Shown here piece after piece: positions 10,142 through 19,223 of a DNA stretch of 64,000 bases. The stretch comes from a virus. Both the position numbers and the translations under genes were made by a program. Location of the stretch: positions 62,001 through 126,000 of the IMG/VR virus record IMGVR_UViG_3300027985_001685; one strand, written 5' to 3'. Positions within the stretch are counted from its first letter, which is position 1. The number at the start of each line of letters is the position of its first letter. The notes beneath the pieces are model-generated. The model was given only the letters and a program-made list of their open reading frames with translations. It ran no database searches and was not told the origin of the DNA.

Positions 10142-10594
10142 TTATGCACCTATATCCTGGACTGATTGAGCAGACGCTGCAGCCTCTTCTGCCGAAGTGC
10201 CATTCATTAATGGAGCTACTCCTGGTCCAGTTGCCTGAAGGGACCTATCTCTTGCTTCTAAATTCGTTTGAGAATACTCAACTGGTTTTGTTGCACTCGC
10301 TGGCGGAGGTGATGCTGGAGCTGTACTTACACCAGGTCCACTTGAGGATGTAGGTGCAGAACATATATGAGTATGTCCAAGTACTGCTTTATTTATATTT
10401 GCATTTGTGGTTGTAATGTTTGCGTTTAGCTTTGATTCAAGCTCGGATATTCTTGTATTTAGTTGACTTAGCATTAGCTTGTAGTCATCAACATGAACAT
10501 AGTCATTTCGTAAAAACAGGTTATGAATCTTTCTATACATCTTCAGCCATCTTTCATTAATTGAAGACCTACTTTGAATATTACTAAGCGGCAA
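10142..10594 (-). CDS. Small coiled-coil and Pro/Ala-rich virion protein
   Basis: 150 residues: a basic N-terminus, a coiled coil around residues 40-70 (LMLSQLNTRISELESKLNAN), a GHTHICSAP segment, and a low-complexity Pro/Ala/Ser tail. The GHTH followed by a glycine/proline-rich stretch is seen in some phage spike and PAAR-associated proteins, but the match is short. It overlaps the start of its upstream neighbour by 11 nt, indicating tight translational coupling within the structural operon. Confidence 0.55.
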   Translation of the reverse strand: MPLSNIQSRSSINERWLKMYRKIHNLFLRNDYVHVDDYKLMLSQLNTRISELESKLNANITTTNANINKAVLGHTHICSAPTSSSGPGVSTAPASPPPASATKPVEYSQTNLEARDRSLQATGPGVAPLMNGTSAEEAAASAQSVQDIGA

Positions 10595-11063
10595 GACTTA
10601 CCCCTCCATTTGAATTAATAGATTTTTGAGATAAGTACTTATTAATTCTCTCGTTATATTCAATTACCTGCTTATACATTTCATAGGTAATTTTTCCACT
10701 AGCATATCCGAATAAGGTCTCTTCTGCTTGCGCCAGAGCCTCATTTTCAGCAGAGTATGGATTGTATTCGATATAAAGATCTTTCGATCTCTTATCCACT
10801 ACACTTTGGATTCTTTCTATTTCACCTAAAATATCTTCAAATTCATCAAGAAGATAGTCTGCATCTGACTTTACCTCGTCATCAACACTATAGACTTGAT
10901 TATTAATTAGTGGAGATGAAGAGGCATCCGTGCTTTTTTGTGCTGTATATTTTATGTTATTTGTTGCAGTTAAGCGGTCTAGATCTCTTTTTTTGAGATT
11001 CTTTGTCACCTTTGGTGTAATAACTGAAATTTGAACATCAAAATTTTCTGTTATCGTTGCCAT
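10584..11063 (-). CDS. Small structural-region protein, unknown
   Basis: 159 residues, mostly helical and acidic in the second half (DYLLDEFEDILGEIERIQSVVDKR). No motif recognised. Its stop overlaps the start of 10142-10594, and its start abuts the stop of 11063-11527, so these three small genes form one translationally coupled set before the large virion protein. Confidence 0.55.
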   Translation of the reverse strand: MATITENFDVQISVITPKVTKNLKKRDLDRLTATNNIKYTAQKSTDASSSPLINNQVYSVDDEVKSDADYLLDEFEDILGEIERIQSVVDKRSKDLYIEYNPYSAENEALAQAEETLFGYASGKITYEMYKQVIEYNERINKYLSQKSINSNGGVSLAA

Positions 11064-11527
11064 TATACACCTATTGGGTTTTCTTCTGCCTCTACACTAA
11101 TTGATACATCAGTAATTGTTTGCTCTCTTGTTCCAGTAGGGATAGTAACTTGAACCCAGAATGGATAATATGAATTATCTCCTTCCTCTGAAGTTCCAAT
11201 GCTGGAAAATTGCGCCGTATTTCCTGACTCAACTGATAACCACTCATTTCTTGCTGGCTGAGTATCACTTTGGACAATCTTGAACCCAATAAAAGCTTCA
11301 GGATAACTAATATCTCCCACTCTAACTTTTTCGGATGGAGTTGCCTTTACTTGGATATTTGTATAATAGAGATTGGTATCCGTGTTACGCAGATAAAGTT
11401 TTTTCTCTACTGTCTCACCATTTACGCCATCATTAGATGTCTTTATGGGGTTTGTTTGCATTCCATTTCTTGAAATCTCTTTATAGAGATCATTTTTTTC
11501 ATCGTAATCATAGATTCTTAAGCTCAT
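11063..11527 (-). CDS. Beta-rich structural-region protein, unknown
   Basis: 154 residues, predicted beta-rich (KLYLRNTDTNLYYTNIQVKATP, YYPFWVQVTIPTGTREQTITDV), suggesting an Ig-like or jelly-roll-like fold as in decoration, tail or adaptor proteins. It is the first gene after the terminator at 11541-11575 and begins the group leading to the portal. No family recognised. Confidence 0.55.
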   Translation of the reverse strand: MSLRIYDYDEKNDLYKEISRNGMQTNPIKTSNDGVNGETVEKKLYLRNTDTNLYYTNIQVKATPSEKVRVGDISYPEAFIGFKIVQSDTQPARNEWLSVESGNTAQFSSIGTSEEGDNSYYPFWVQVTIPTGTREQTITDVSISVEAEENPIGV

Positions 11528-11540
11528 TTTAGCCCCTAAG

Positions 11541-11575
11541 AAAAAAGGAGATCGAGAAAAGGGGACTCGATCTCC
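11541..11575 (-). terminator. Rho-independent terminator after terL
   Basis: GGAGATCGAG (11547-11556) pairs perfectly with CTCGATCTCC (11566-11575); on the minus strand the stem is followed by six T (11546-11541). It separates the packaging genes (terminase side) from the head genes. Confidence 0.88.
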
Positions 11576-11590
11576 AGATAAGACGTCTTA

Positions 11591-13588
11591 TTATATCGTT
11601 TTTCTGGAAGGTAGTGATCTGGCCCTTTTTCCTAGAAAACCACCTTTTTTACCAATTGAGGAGCCCATTGCTCTTGTAAATCCTCTTTTTGGATCACTAT
11701 TAAAAGCTTCTGGACTATATACACGTGAAGGTAACCCATTAATCAAGCCATTAGTTCCATTTGGCAAGAGCGATCTTCTGTCTGCATTTGATCTATATCC
11801 TGCTTCTGGCTTTTTAGGTGTAGCTTGAGATTCAGCATTACTTTTTGTTGCTTCCTCTCTAGACTTTACGCCCTCTTCGTGACCTTCGTTAATTCTCCCA
11901 CTAAAGCCTATTTTTGTCGAGTAAATTCTGGTCGTAAGATCTGACATTTCCATTTCAAATGCAAGCATAGATAAAACAAAAGCATCCAGATCATGGTCTC
12001 CAGCAGGACCAGCTTGATAAACAGGAGAACCATCTTGCCTTTTTCTAATTTCAGTATAACCATGAAGTTGATTTTCTAAATCTATGTCATACTCAGAAAG
12101 AAGAACTTGTTCATTCTCAAATTTCCTAACAAGAGACTCTACCGCAAATGGCTTAGTTAGTTTATATGCTGGCATCTGTGTTACAGGATCATATATCTCA
12201 AGTTTCTCTGCAGAATTTATAGCCTTAACTTCTTGCAGTTTTGAGTCTATTCTTGATGTTTCAGAGTTTCCGTATTTAGCATTAACACCAATTCTTTTTA
12301 ATACTTCTACCTGAGTAGCACCGTAGCCCTGATCCACGTAGATGTATGATGGTCGCCATTTTCTATTTAAGTGAACAATTTTTTCAATAGCGGCCGTCTG
12401 AGTCCATCCTTCTTTTTGAACCAAAGCCTTCTCTACAGGTCTGAAGGATCCAGTAACAGGATTAAACTCAGTAATATAAATTCTTGTTCCATTTTCTGTG
12501 TCATTCCAGTCTGCGCCAAGCGTATAAGTACATCCTTTCTTTGGAACAAGACCTTCATACCTATATTCTCTTTTTGCTCTATCAATATATGCAGATTGAA
12601 ATACACCTGTAGCTTGCTCTCCCCATTCAGCTAAAATCTCATGAGCCCAAGCTTCCTCAGTCCTATATTCTTCTCTAAGTTCATCCTCCATTTCTGGCCC
12701 CCAGAAAGGGTTAACCATAGATGGAAAATGAAACTGCTTATATCTCATGTTATTTTCACACCAACCATAAAAAGCTTCTCTTTTTCCTGAAGGTGTAGAT
12801 GCACAAAAGAGTGACACATGATTATGTTCCATTAGAAGAGCTGTAACAGTGTCAATATCTCCTTGTGAAAGATAGTCGGCCTCATCAAGAATGACAAAGT
12901 CTGCTTTCTGACCACGGACCGTAGTAGCATTTTTAGCACCAGAGGAAAACCCTAGGACCCTTGCACCATTGTGTAGCTCGATCATATGGTATGGAGTGGC
13001 AACGTCTCTTTTAACTTGAGCTGCCAATTTCTCATTCTTCATATAGAGAGCCTTGCATCTATCAAAGAAGTTTTTTACTTGAGATTGATAAGGGGCGAGG
13101 AATAAGATGGTAGAAAACCCATCTAGATATTTCTTTAGTTTTTTATCCCAACGTTTAACCTTTGGGGAGTTTGTAAAAAGAAAGTGCAGTGCTTTAATAC
13201 ACATAGCATCGGTCTTTCCTGTACGACGACCTTGTCTAAGAGCAACACGTTTTGAAGAGCATCTTAATACATCAGATTGGTATTTTATCTTCCCATCACT
13301 AGACTCTCTAGGATCCCAATCTACATTTTTCTTTGCCCATAGGACAGGATCATAAAGTGCTTGAACTTCACTTATTTCATCTGGGCTCATACCTTTAACG
13401 ACTTCATCGTAATATGGGACAAATTTATTATTTTCAGGGATACCTTCACAGACAATAATAAAGTCACCCTTCTTATAGGAGGGTTTTTTAGTAGAAGCGC
13501 TGCGCTTACCATCAGTCTTTGCTAACCTGGTTCTTACGCAAGTTTTACATGTGTCTGTTAATTCTTCGTATGGCCTTTTGCATGCCAT
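11591..13588 (-). CDS. terL: Terminase large subunit (packaging ATPase/nuclease)
   Basis: 665 residues. ATPase domain: Walker A RQGRRTGKT (118-126), Walker B FVILDEAD (231-238), coupling motif FCASTPSGK (261-269). Nuclease domain of the RNase H type: first acidic residue in LGADWND (D360), second in YVDQGYG (D419), third in DHDLDAF near residue 540. The N-terminus has a possible small zinc site (C3, C14, C17). The C-terminal 100 residues are basic and low complexity. The protein pumps DNA into proheads at the portal and cuts concatemers. Its stop is followed by a terminator; its start abuts the HNH gene. Confidence 0.93.
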   Translation of the reverse strand: MACKRPYEELTDTCKTCVRTRLAKTDGKRSASTKKPSYKKGDFIIVCEGIPENNKFVPYYDEVVKGMSPDEISEVQALYDPVLWAKKNVDWDPRESSDGKIKYQSDVLRCSSKRVALRQGRRTGKTDAMCIKALHFLFTNSPKVKRWDKKLKKYLDGFSTILFLAPYQSQVKNFFDRCKALYMKNEKLAAQVKRDVATPYHMIELHNGARVLGFSSGAKNATTVRGQKADFVILDEADYLSQGDIDTVTALLMEHNHVSLFCASTPSGKREAFYGWCENNMRYKQFHFPSMVNPFWGPEMEDELREEYRTEEAWAHEILAEWGEQATGVFQSAYIDRAKREYRYEGLVPKKGCTYTLGADWNDTENGTRIYITEFNPVTGSFRPVEKALVQKEGWTQTAAIEKIVHLNRKWRPSYIYVDQGYGATQVEVLKRIGVNAKYGNSETSRIDSKLQEVKAINSAEKLEIYDPVTQMPAYKLTKPFAVESLVRKFENEQVLLSEYDIDLENQLHGYTEIRKRQDGSPVYQAGPAGDHDLDAFVLSMLAFEMEMSDLTTRIYSTKIGFSGRINEGHEEGVKSREEATKSNAESQATPKKPEAGYRSNADRRSLLPNGTNGLINGLPSRVYSPEAFNSDPKRGFTRAMGSSIGKKGGFLGKRARSLPSRKTI

Positions 13589-13980
13589 CAGGATCCCTTT
13601 TTTAGTATGCTTGGTATTGGCGGCCTACCACGCCTTTTCTTTTTACTTTCTACTATCTTTTGAAATTTTGGAATAAGTTCCTTGTCTATATTTTCTCTGT
13701 GAATAGTATGGTGACAATTATAGCAGAGTGTTAAACCATTTGCTACATCAAATATTTTTTCTGGATATTCTGACTTCCTTAAAATATGGTGTGCTTCTAG
13801 TCCGCCTCCACGGGCATCGCAAATCTGGCATGTAAACTTATCTCTTAAAAATACCTTTTTTCTCCAAGCTACATACAGTCTATGTTTGTAAATCTTCTTG
13901 CTTGTTATTAAGTTTCGTATTTTGTTAATTGATAATTTTTGCACTTCGCGCGCGGCGCTCCGAGCCTTACCCCTTTTCAA
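13588..13980 (-). CDS. HNH endonuclease
   Basis: 130 residues. Zinc and catalytic motif is clear: CQIC (55-58), LEAHHI, then LCYNCHHTIH, the C-x2-C...HH...C-x2-C-H pattern of HNH nucleases. Both ends are strongly basic. It directly precedes and touches terL, the usual place for HNH proteins that assist terminase cutting; a homing nuclease is the alternative. Residues fit a complete small enzyme. Confidence 0.85.
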   Translation of the reverse strand: MKRGKARSAAREVQKLSINKIRNLITSKKIYKHRLYVAWRKKVFLRDKFTCQICDARGGGLEAHHILRKSEYPEKIFDVANGLTLCYNCHHTIHRENIDKELIPKFQKIVESKKKRRGRPPIPSILKKGS

Positions 13981-14022
13981 CCACTTAACCTCTTGTTTTC
14001 ATTACCTTTTTACATGTATAAA

Positions 14023-14916
14023 CTAGTTATGCATATACATAGCTTCTGACCCCATCATTTTTCCAGACATGCTCGTATCTCTACCCAACAATGCCAAAGA
14101 CTGGTTCATAGCTTTCATAGACATCTCATTCATTTTCAGTGGAGATGACCCATATCTTTTTACATTTTTCTCTTCAAATGCTGGTTTTACAATGGAGTTC
14201 ATAATGTCTTCGCTACCTGCAAATGCTGTAACTGCAACACTAGCTGCAATTCCAACAGGTGTAGCCATCTTTGCTAGCCCTAGTCCACTCATTAAGCTCG
14301 ACCCTACTTTTCCAGCCAAAGTCATAGCTCCAATCCCTAATCCAGCAGCTGTTACACCACCGATTACTTTTTGGGATCTTGTTCCATCCATTTCACTAGC
14401 TAGTCCATATGCATCTAGTCCAACAAAAGCAGCTGTTGCTGCAGGGCCGAGGTATTTTCCAGCTTTTTTGAAGGCTCCGCCTATATTTCTTGTATCTTGT
14501 TTTAGTATTCTGCCAGCTTTTTGAAAATTGGTTTCATGTGGGCCTACAAATGTCCTAGCATGTCTTCCAGCCATGGATTCAGGAGGACCCATCATTCCTG
14601 GGGCTTGAGAAGCAGCTTTAAATGGACTTTCTCCAATCACTGATCTTAATCTAGGATTGGTTTCTGCTAATCTATGAGCTCCGGCAGCTGTATAGTAGTC
14701 TTTATCGAGACTATTGATTGCTTTGCTGGCTAAAGATCTTGTATATTTTTTACCAAGTCTTTGTGTTTTCCTTAAAGTAGGTTCTCTTGGTCCAAACTGT
14801 GTAAAATTTGAACCAGTTAAGCCCTTTCCTTTTCTGAAAGGGCCGTATTGTCTTTGTTGACTTGGATCATAGCTATATTGGTTATACCCAAATTGCTGCT
14901 TAGTTTCTAGTCCCAT
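14023..14916 (-). CDS. Basic, hydrophobic-core virion protein candidate
   Basis: 297 residues. The N-terminal 150 residues are basic and rich in Gln, Gly, Arg and Pro; residues about 155-235 are an Ala/Gly/Val/Leu-rich hydrophobic stretch (TAAAFVGLDAYGLAS, GIGAMTLAGKVGSSLMSGLGL). This could insert in membrane, as in ejected pore-forming or internal virion proteins. It follows 14924-15316, which has the same design, so the two may act together. No family recognised. Confidence 0.55.
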   Translation of the reverse strand: MGLETKQQFGYNQYSYDPSQQRQYGPFRKGKGLTGSNFTQFGPREPTLRKTQRLGKKYTRSLASKAINSLDKDYYTAAGAHRLAETNPRLRSVIGESPFKAASQAPGMMGPPESMAGRHARTFVGPHETNFQKAGRILKQDTRNIGGAFKKAGKYLGPAATAAFVGLDAYGLASEMDGTRSQKVIGGVTAAGLGIGAMTLAGKVGSSLMSGLGLAKMATPVGIAASVAVTAFAGSEDIMNSIVKPAFEEKNVKRYGSSPLKMNEMSMKAMNQSLALLGRDTSMSGKMMGSEAMYMHN

Positions 14917-14923
14917 CTAGTTA

Positions 14924-15316
14924 CTAGTCTCCCCAGCCTAATCCCCATGGATTAACAAAGTCAGCTGCAGCGGCACCTACTGCTGCTGTTCCTGCAGCGG
15001 CTACGCCCATACCAATTCTAGCAGCATTGTCACCGTGTTTCCATTGAGCTCCAAGACCTTTACCTACTCCCATAGCTGCATCTTTAAGAGATGCTCCAGC
15101 TCTGAAGTCTTTATATCCAGACTTAAATGTGTCTCCCATTTGTGAGCCCGCATTCTTTGTCCAGGTACCTACGTTTCCTGCACCAGTTCTAGCAGAAGAA
15201 AATGTTTTGTTAGCGGCATTGGTACTCCAGCTTTTAGCTGTAGATCCCCAACCACTTAATGTGCTTTTTACTTTATTAAAAGCATTGTTAGCATTTAGTT
15301 TGGCGAACATACTCAT
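14924..15316 (-). CDS. Small Ala/Gly-rich hydrophobic virion protein candidate
   Basis: 130 residues with a basic Ser/Asn/Thr-rich N-terminus and a C-terminal Ala/Gly hydrophobic segment (IGMGVAAAGTAAVGAAAADFV). The design echoes the downstream 297-residue protein. An internal ATG (MFAKL) six nt downstream is an alternative start. Function unknown; a membrane-active virion component is possible. Confidence 0.5.
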   Translation of the reverse strand: MSMFAKLNANNAFNKVKSTLSGWGSTAKSWSTNAANKTFSSARTGAGNVGTWTKNAGSQMGDTFKSGYKDFRAGASLKDAAMGVGKGLGAQWKHGDNAARIGMGVAAAGTAAVGAAAADFVNPWGLGWGD

Positions 15317-15321
15317 GTTAA

Positions 15322-16314
15322 TTACCCCTCTATGTAATCTGCTGACTCTATATCATCATCTCTTAGAGCAGCTAGTTTATCGATCTTAGCTTTTATATCA
15401 GCTGCAGTATTAAAGATAGATAAGTCTCCAGATTCTTTCATAGATTGCTCTCTTTTGAACTTATCTTTCCTTGTACCCATCATAGATTCTAGCAGGTTTT
15501 TTCTCCAGCGCCAAGCTCGTTCAATGTGGTTATAGGCTGGATGTTCTTGTATTTGTTTTTCTAGTTCACCACTAGGAGAGGCTCCTACAATGTTTTCTAT
15601 GATACCAGTAGGGTGAAGTTCACCCAGCAGTTTAAACGCGCGCATTTCTAGGACATGGGTAGCGGCTAGCATTTGGACTACAGATACTTCTCCCATATCG
15701 GTCTCAAGGACCGAGAACTCGTCTATGTATCTTTTAGTATAAAGGTCCATTAGCATAGATTCAATAGGACATGGTAAGTCTTCAGGTAGTTTACCTATTT
15801 TATAGAATGGACATTGTTTTTTAAAGGAACATTCTTCTGCTTGACAGGTCATTGGAATAGAAGTTCTTAGACCTGTAGCAGCAGACCTCATCCCGGCGCG
15901 GACCACGGTTAGTTCTTTCTCATTTAATTTTAATGACTTGGGAACATAATTGTCTAGAGATGGTGTTAGGCCTCCTGAATAGTAACTATCTGAAACTAAA
16001 TCTGAGGACATATAGCTTTCAGCTGCTTCTCTTAGGTCTATTTTAGAGGTATTAACCTTATCAGTTATGGATTGATCAGAGTATTCTCTTTTTGCGATAG
16101 CAAATTCTTCTTTTTTTTCATCATCCGATAGAGAAAGAAGAGGTTCATCATCTTCGTATTCGGCGCTTTTAGCGTCCTCTCTTTCCATTATTTGATCTAA
16201 TTTATCTAATATGTCTTCTTTAGTTAATGGTTGTCTCTTAATCTTTTCTGAAAGGGTGTTTACATTGACTTCTTTAAAGTCTGCTCCCTTCGTTTTTGTA
16301 CCTACTCTTCCCAC
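15322..16314 (-). CDS. Possible small terminase or packaging protein with Cys cluster
   Basis: 330 residues. The N-terminal 130 residues are acidic and probably disordered. A cysteine cluster C-x4-C-x5-C followed by LPCPIE lies near residues 155-183, then a helical domain (LMDLYTKRYIDEFSVLETDM, VVQMLAATHVLEMRAFKLLGEL). This layout and its place as first gene of the packaging operon suggest a small terminase, but I cannot confirm the family. It is the first minus-strand gene after the divergent promoter region. Confidence 0.4.
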   Translation of the reverse strand: MGRVGTKTKGADFKEVNVNTLSEKIKRQPLTKEDILDKLDQIMEREDAKSAEYEDDEPLLSLSDDEKKEEFAIAKREYSDQSITDKVNTSKIDLREAAESYMSSDLVSDSYYSGGLTPSLDNYVPKSLKLNEKELTVVRAGMRSAATGLRTSIPMTCQAEECSFKKQCPFYKIGKLPEDLPCPIESMLMDLYTKRYIDEFSVLETDMGEVSVVQMLAATHVLEMRAFKLLGELHPTGIIENIVGASPSGELEKQIQEHPAYNHIERAWRWRKNLLESMMGTRKDKFKREQSMKESGDLSIFNTAADIKAKIDKLAALRDDDIESADYIEG

Positions 16315-16664
16315 TTTTTATCCCCTTTTATAAGAAGTGTTTTTAGGTAATTGTAACATATTGTATTTATATAAGTAAAGTAGAGTGTAAGAAATGAATA
16401 AATAAAGTAAGTATAAATGTTAGTAATTCCTCTTATAGGGGGCGTTTTTTTGAAAAAAATAAAAATTCAACTTTTTGTTTTTAAGGTTTTTGGATTTAGA
16501 GAGAAGTAGGTACCGGGGGTCTAGATAAAGAGAAGGGTTAAACTGTATGGTTTCTAAAAAGGAAGAGCTGTGTATGTCTAGGGTAGGTAGTTTGATTCTA
16601 TTATATAGAATCTCTTATTAATCCATTCGAGGTACCGGGGGTATCTCATAACTAAGGAGTATTT
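16315..16664. promoter_or_regulatory. Divergent intergenic region with 13-nt direct repeat
   Basis: Roughly 350 nt, very AT-rich, between the minus-strand structural operon and the plus-strand early-type genes; promoters for both sides must lie here. AGGTACCGGGGGT occurs twice (16508-16520 and 16630-16642), 122 nt apart, each GC-rich block standing out from AT-rich surroundings. A perfect hairpin GATTCTAT/ATAGAATC lies near 16593-16611. No clean consensus promoter was assigned. The repeats could be operators or phage polymerase sites. Confidence 0.5.
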
Positions 16665-16928
16665 ATGGAAATTTTAATGAGTGCAGTAATTGGTCTTTTG
16701 ATGATTCTTTGTACAGGTATGTGTATCTATTATTCTGTTAAGTTTGGTAAAGATCTTATTAGAGTATGGCAAGAAAGAAAGGCATTTAGTCAGGTAGTAA
16801 GAGAAGATGGTGTGGTAGGTAAGGTATACGTAGTATTGTTTGTAGCATTACGTGTGTTGTATATCGTAGGGACTATTATCTTAGTAGTAAGTCTTATTAT
16901 TAATTTCTTTAAATGGGTTACTAAGTAA
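16665..16928 (+). CDS. Small membrane protein
   Basis: 87 residues with a hydrophobic segment near residues 4-24 and a second near 54-82, joined by a charged loop (KDLIRVWQERKAFSQ). It is the first plus-strand gene of the small-protein region, preceded by AAGGAG. Probably an inner-membrane protein acting early in infection; function unknown. Confidence 0.6.
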   Translation: MEILMSAVIGLLMILCTGMCIYYSVKFGKDLIRVWQERKAFSQVVREDGVVGKVYVVLFVALRVLYIVGTIILVVSLIINFFKWVTK

Positions 16929-16956
16929 TTAGTAGTCCTATAGTAAGGAGGTAGTT

Positions 16957-17115
16957 ATGTTAAGTATAAGGGATGTATTTGTAGGTTTATTATTTATTAT
17001 CTTTGTGGCTGGTTTATGTAAGGACTTTGATAATAAGAATAAGGGTATTAGTGTGTCATATAGTGACCATAGGGGTACTACAGCGGCGAAGTTTGCTAAG
17101 TATGGTCTTAATTAA
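16957..17115 (+). CDS. Very small membrane-anchored protein
   Basis: 52 residues from an ATG with AAGGAGG eight nt upstream. Residues 5-21 are hydrophobic (RDVFVGLLFIIFVAGLC), followed by a polar tail ending KFAKYGLN. The longer frame that overlaps it from 17003 lacks a good ribosome site, whereas this frame and the next (17129) each have one. Function unknown. Confidence 0.6.
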   Translation: MLSIRDVFVGLLFIIFVAGLCKDFDNKNKGISVSYSDHRGTTAAKFAKYGLN

Positions 17116-17128
17116 TAAGGAGGTATAT

Positions 17129-17332
17129 ATGGAAGGGTTTGAAGTAGAGTATGAAGGTGTTGAAGGTGTGAGTAAAGAGATGGCTTATTATCTAACTAAG
17201 GCTTTAGGTATAAAGGTAGAGAAGGTAGTAGTTACTAGGGCTCTTATATGTAAGGCTATGAGAAAGTACTTAGATGAGAAGGGTGACTTACCTTTAACAT
17301 GGAAGGTACTGTTATCAAAGATGGTTAAGTAA
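17129..17332 (+). CDS. Small acidic/basic helical protein
   Basis: 67 residues (begins MEGFEVEYEGVEGV) from the ATG at 17129, which has AAGGAGG eight nt upstream; an ATG further upstream in the same frame lacks such a site and would run through the preceding gene. Contains a mixed charged N-terminus and helical basic C-terminus. No family recognised. Confidence 0.55.
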   Translation: MEGFEVEYEGVEGVSKEMAYYLTKALGIKVEKVVVTRALICKAMRKYLDEKGDLPLTWKVLLSKMVK

Positions 17333-17410
17333 TTAGTTTTATTGGTTAAAGTAAATTAGTTTTTTATTATGTGCCTATTAAGGATTAATGGGTGTTTTTT
17401 GGAGGTTTTT

Positions 17411-18685
17411 ATGTGTAATGAAATTAAATGTTTAGAGTGTGGTACTTTTAATAATATTGTTGAAGGTACAGAGTATTGTAGTTTGTGCGTTAAAGGAGTT
17501 AACGTATTTAAGGAGGTTAATATGGAGGGTAATGATTTTATTGCTCAATGGTGGTTAGAGAATGGTTCTCTTGTAGAGACTGTTATTTCTAAAGATGATG
17601 CTCTTGAGAATCTTGTTGAATGGGAATTTGATGAGACTAGACAGGCTGATTTTAGAAATGTTGGTAAAAGATCTAAGTCTTTTGAGATGGAAAGAGAGGA
17701 TATTTCATATAAGGCTAATTGGAATGATGTTGTTGATTATTGTGAGTGTGGAGAGGAAGTTAAAGGTGGATTTTGTGCTGTTTGTGGACAAACTGTAGAG
17801 AAAGATGTTGGTATTCATGAGGAAGCTTATAACCGTTTTATGGGAGCTATTTCTACTGGTGATCAAAGTGAATGTTTTCGTTCTACTTTGTTAGAGGAAG
17901 GTTGGGCTCCTGGTTTGGTTAGAAGTGAATTTGGTTTTGTTTCTATGGAGAGTTTGTATTCTCTTGAGAAAGCTGAAGAGAAAAGACTTAAAATGGAAGC
18001 AGAGTGGTTAAGTGGTGTTGTTGTTAAGAGAAATGAAGTTGTTAAAGCTAAGCTTGATATGGGTAAAGTTATTCTTGATAAGTATCTTGAATTTGTTGTA
18101 GCAGACATCAAGTTTGAAGGAATGTGTAAGTTAATTAATGCAGCGACTTCTGAGTGGATGAAGAAAATGGAAGCTGAGTTTGGTAGTTCGTTTGTTTATT
18201 CTAATTTGTATATTCGTAATTGTCCTGTTAGTGCTGAAGTTCTTGATGGTTTTCGTGCAGTTGAGAAGGAAATTGCTTATTTAACTAAGCTTATTTCTAT
18301 GGATATTGATGTTGCTTTTAATGAAAGTTTGTTGAATAAAGCTAAGGCTGAGAAGGCTAAGTTTCTTTCTATTGTTGGTCTTAAACAAAATGCTTATGTA
18401 TTTAAGCGTTTTAACCAAGCTTTCTGGGCTAAGAGAAGAGCTCTCCTTTCATCAAGAAAGGAAGCTCGTTTTAATTCTGGTTTAGAGAAAATGAATGAAT
18501 TTATTTCTGTTATTGGTAATATGGAGAATCTTGTTGATATCAAGAAATACATTCTTTCTCTACCGGTAGAAGGTGCTAAATCTCTTTTGATTACTTCTTA
18601 TGCTATGAGAAAGAGACAAAACATTCTTCCTTTGAGAAAGGAAGTTTTTGCTATTCTTAAATATAAAGTAAATTCTGCTGCCTAA
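17411..18685 (+). CDS. Zinc-ribbon and coiled-coil protein, unknown
   Basis: 424 residues from ATG 17411 (TGGAGG upstream); an in-frame ATG at 17369 lacks a ribosome site. Two cysteine pairs at the N-terminus (CLEC, CSLC) and a second set near residues 115-130 (CECG, CAVCG) look like zinc ribbons. The remaining 290 residues are helical and Lys/Glu-rich. Zinc ribbons suggest nucleic-acid or host-protein binding. Abundant relative to its neighbours in length; function unknown. Confidence 0.55.
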   Translation: MCNEIKCLECGTFNNIVEGTEYCSLCVKGVNVFKEVNMEGNDFIAQWWLENGSLVETVISKDDALENLVEWEFDETRQADFRNVGKRSKSFEMEREDISYKANWNDVVDYCECGEEVKGGFCAVCGQTVEKDVGIHEEAYNRFMGAISTGDQSECFRSTLLEEGWAPGLVRSEFGFVSMESLYSLEKAEEKRLKMEAEWLSGVVVKRNEVVKAKLDMGKVILDKYLEFVVADIKFEGMCKLINAATSEWMKKMEAEFGSSFVYSNLYIRNCPVSAEVLDGFRAVEKEIAYLTKLISMDIDVAFNESLLNKAKAEKAKFLSIVGLKQNAYVFKRFNQAFWAKRRALLSSRKEARFNSGLEKMNEFISVIGNMENLVDIKKYILSLPVEGAKSLLITSYAMRKRQNILPLRKEVFAILKYKVNSAA

Positions 18686-18716
18686 TAGGCATAGGGTTAG
18701 GCTTTTTATGGGTTTT

Positions 18717-18800
18717 ATTGAGGTGCTTGCTCTCCTTGGTGGAGAGCTTAGGCTTGTAGCTTGTGACTTTTTGTTATTGGCTTCAAGCTTTCACCTCGAT
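18717..18800 (+). ncRNA. Structured RNA, three-way junction, candidate leader element
   Basis: ATTGAGGTG (18717-18725) pairs with CACCTCGAT (18792-18800). Inside are a perfect hairpin GCTCTCC-TTGGT-GGAGAGC (18729-18747) and a second stem GCTTG (18752-18756) with CAAGC (18784-18788). This three-way junction stands in an otherwise unstructured AT-rich gap 46 nt before the next gene. It may be a 5' leader control element or a small RNA; no known riboswitch class recognised. Confidence 0.5.
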
Positions 18801-18846
18801 AGGGTAGCATGGATTTTTATGTATTTCAATATTAAATGGAGGAATT

Positions 18847-19128
18847 ATGAGATTTTTAATTAAAGATTTAATGGATGCTATTAGAGAATATATGGTAAAT
18901 GATTCTATTCAAGATGATTTAACATATGTTCTTATTGATTTAGATCGTTTTTATTGTAAGGGAATTAAAGAGATTGATTTTAATTATTCTCTTGAGCATA
19001 CTAGGACTAGTTTTTATATTCAGTGGTCTTTGGTTCATGTAAATGGAGAGTTTTATGCAGATCAAAGTACTGCTGATATTGATAGTTTTATCTATTGGTA
19101 TGCAATTAATAATGCTCCGTCCAAATAG
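18847..19128 (+). CDS. Small unknown protein
   Basis: 93 residues, acidic and aromatic-rich (DRFYCKGIKEIDFNYSLEHT, SFIYWYAINNAPSK), with GGAGG before the ATG. It lies downstream of the structured RNA at 18717-18800, which could control it. No family recognised. Confidence 0.55.
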   Translation: MRFLIKDLMDAIREYMVNDSIQDDLTYVLIDLDRFYCKGIKEIDFNYSLEHTRTSFYIQWSLVHVNGEFYADQSTADIDSFIYWYAINNAPSK

Positions 19129-19223
19129 TTCTTCTTTCTACATAATGTTTCTGGTTTAGATTTTATATCTATACTCCGAATAAAATAATAATGTTTTGTT
19201 TTTATACTACAAGAGAGGTAGTT

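Noticed and set aside
17003-17128. Extended N-terminus of the gene at 17129
   Set aside because: It overlaps the 52-residue gene 16957-17115 and lacks a ribosome site, whereas both shorter genes have AAGGAGG.
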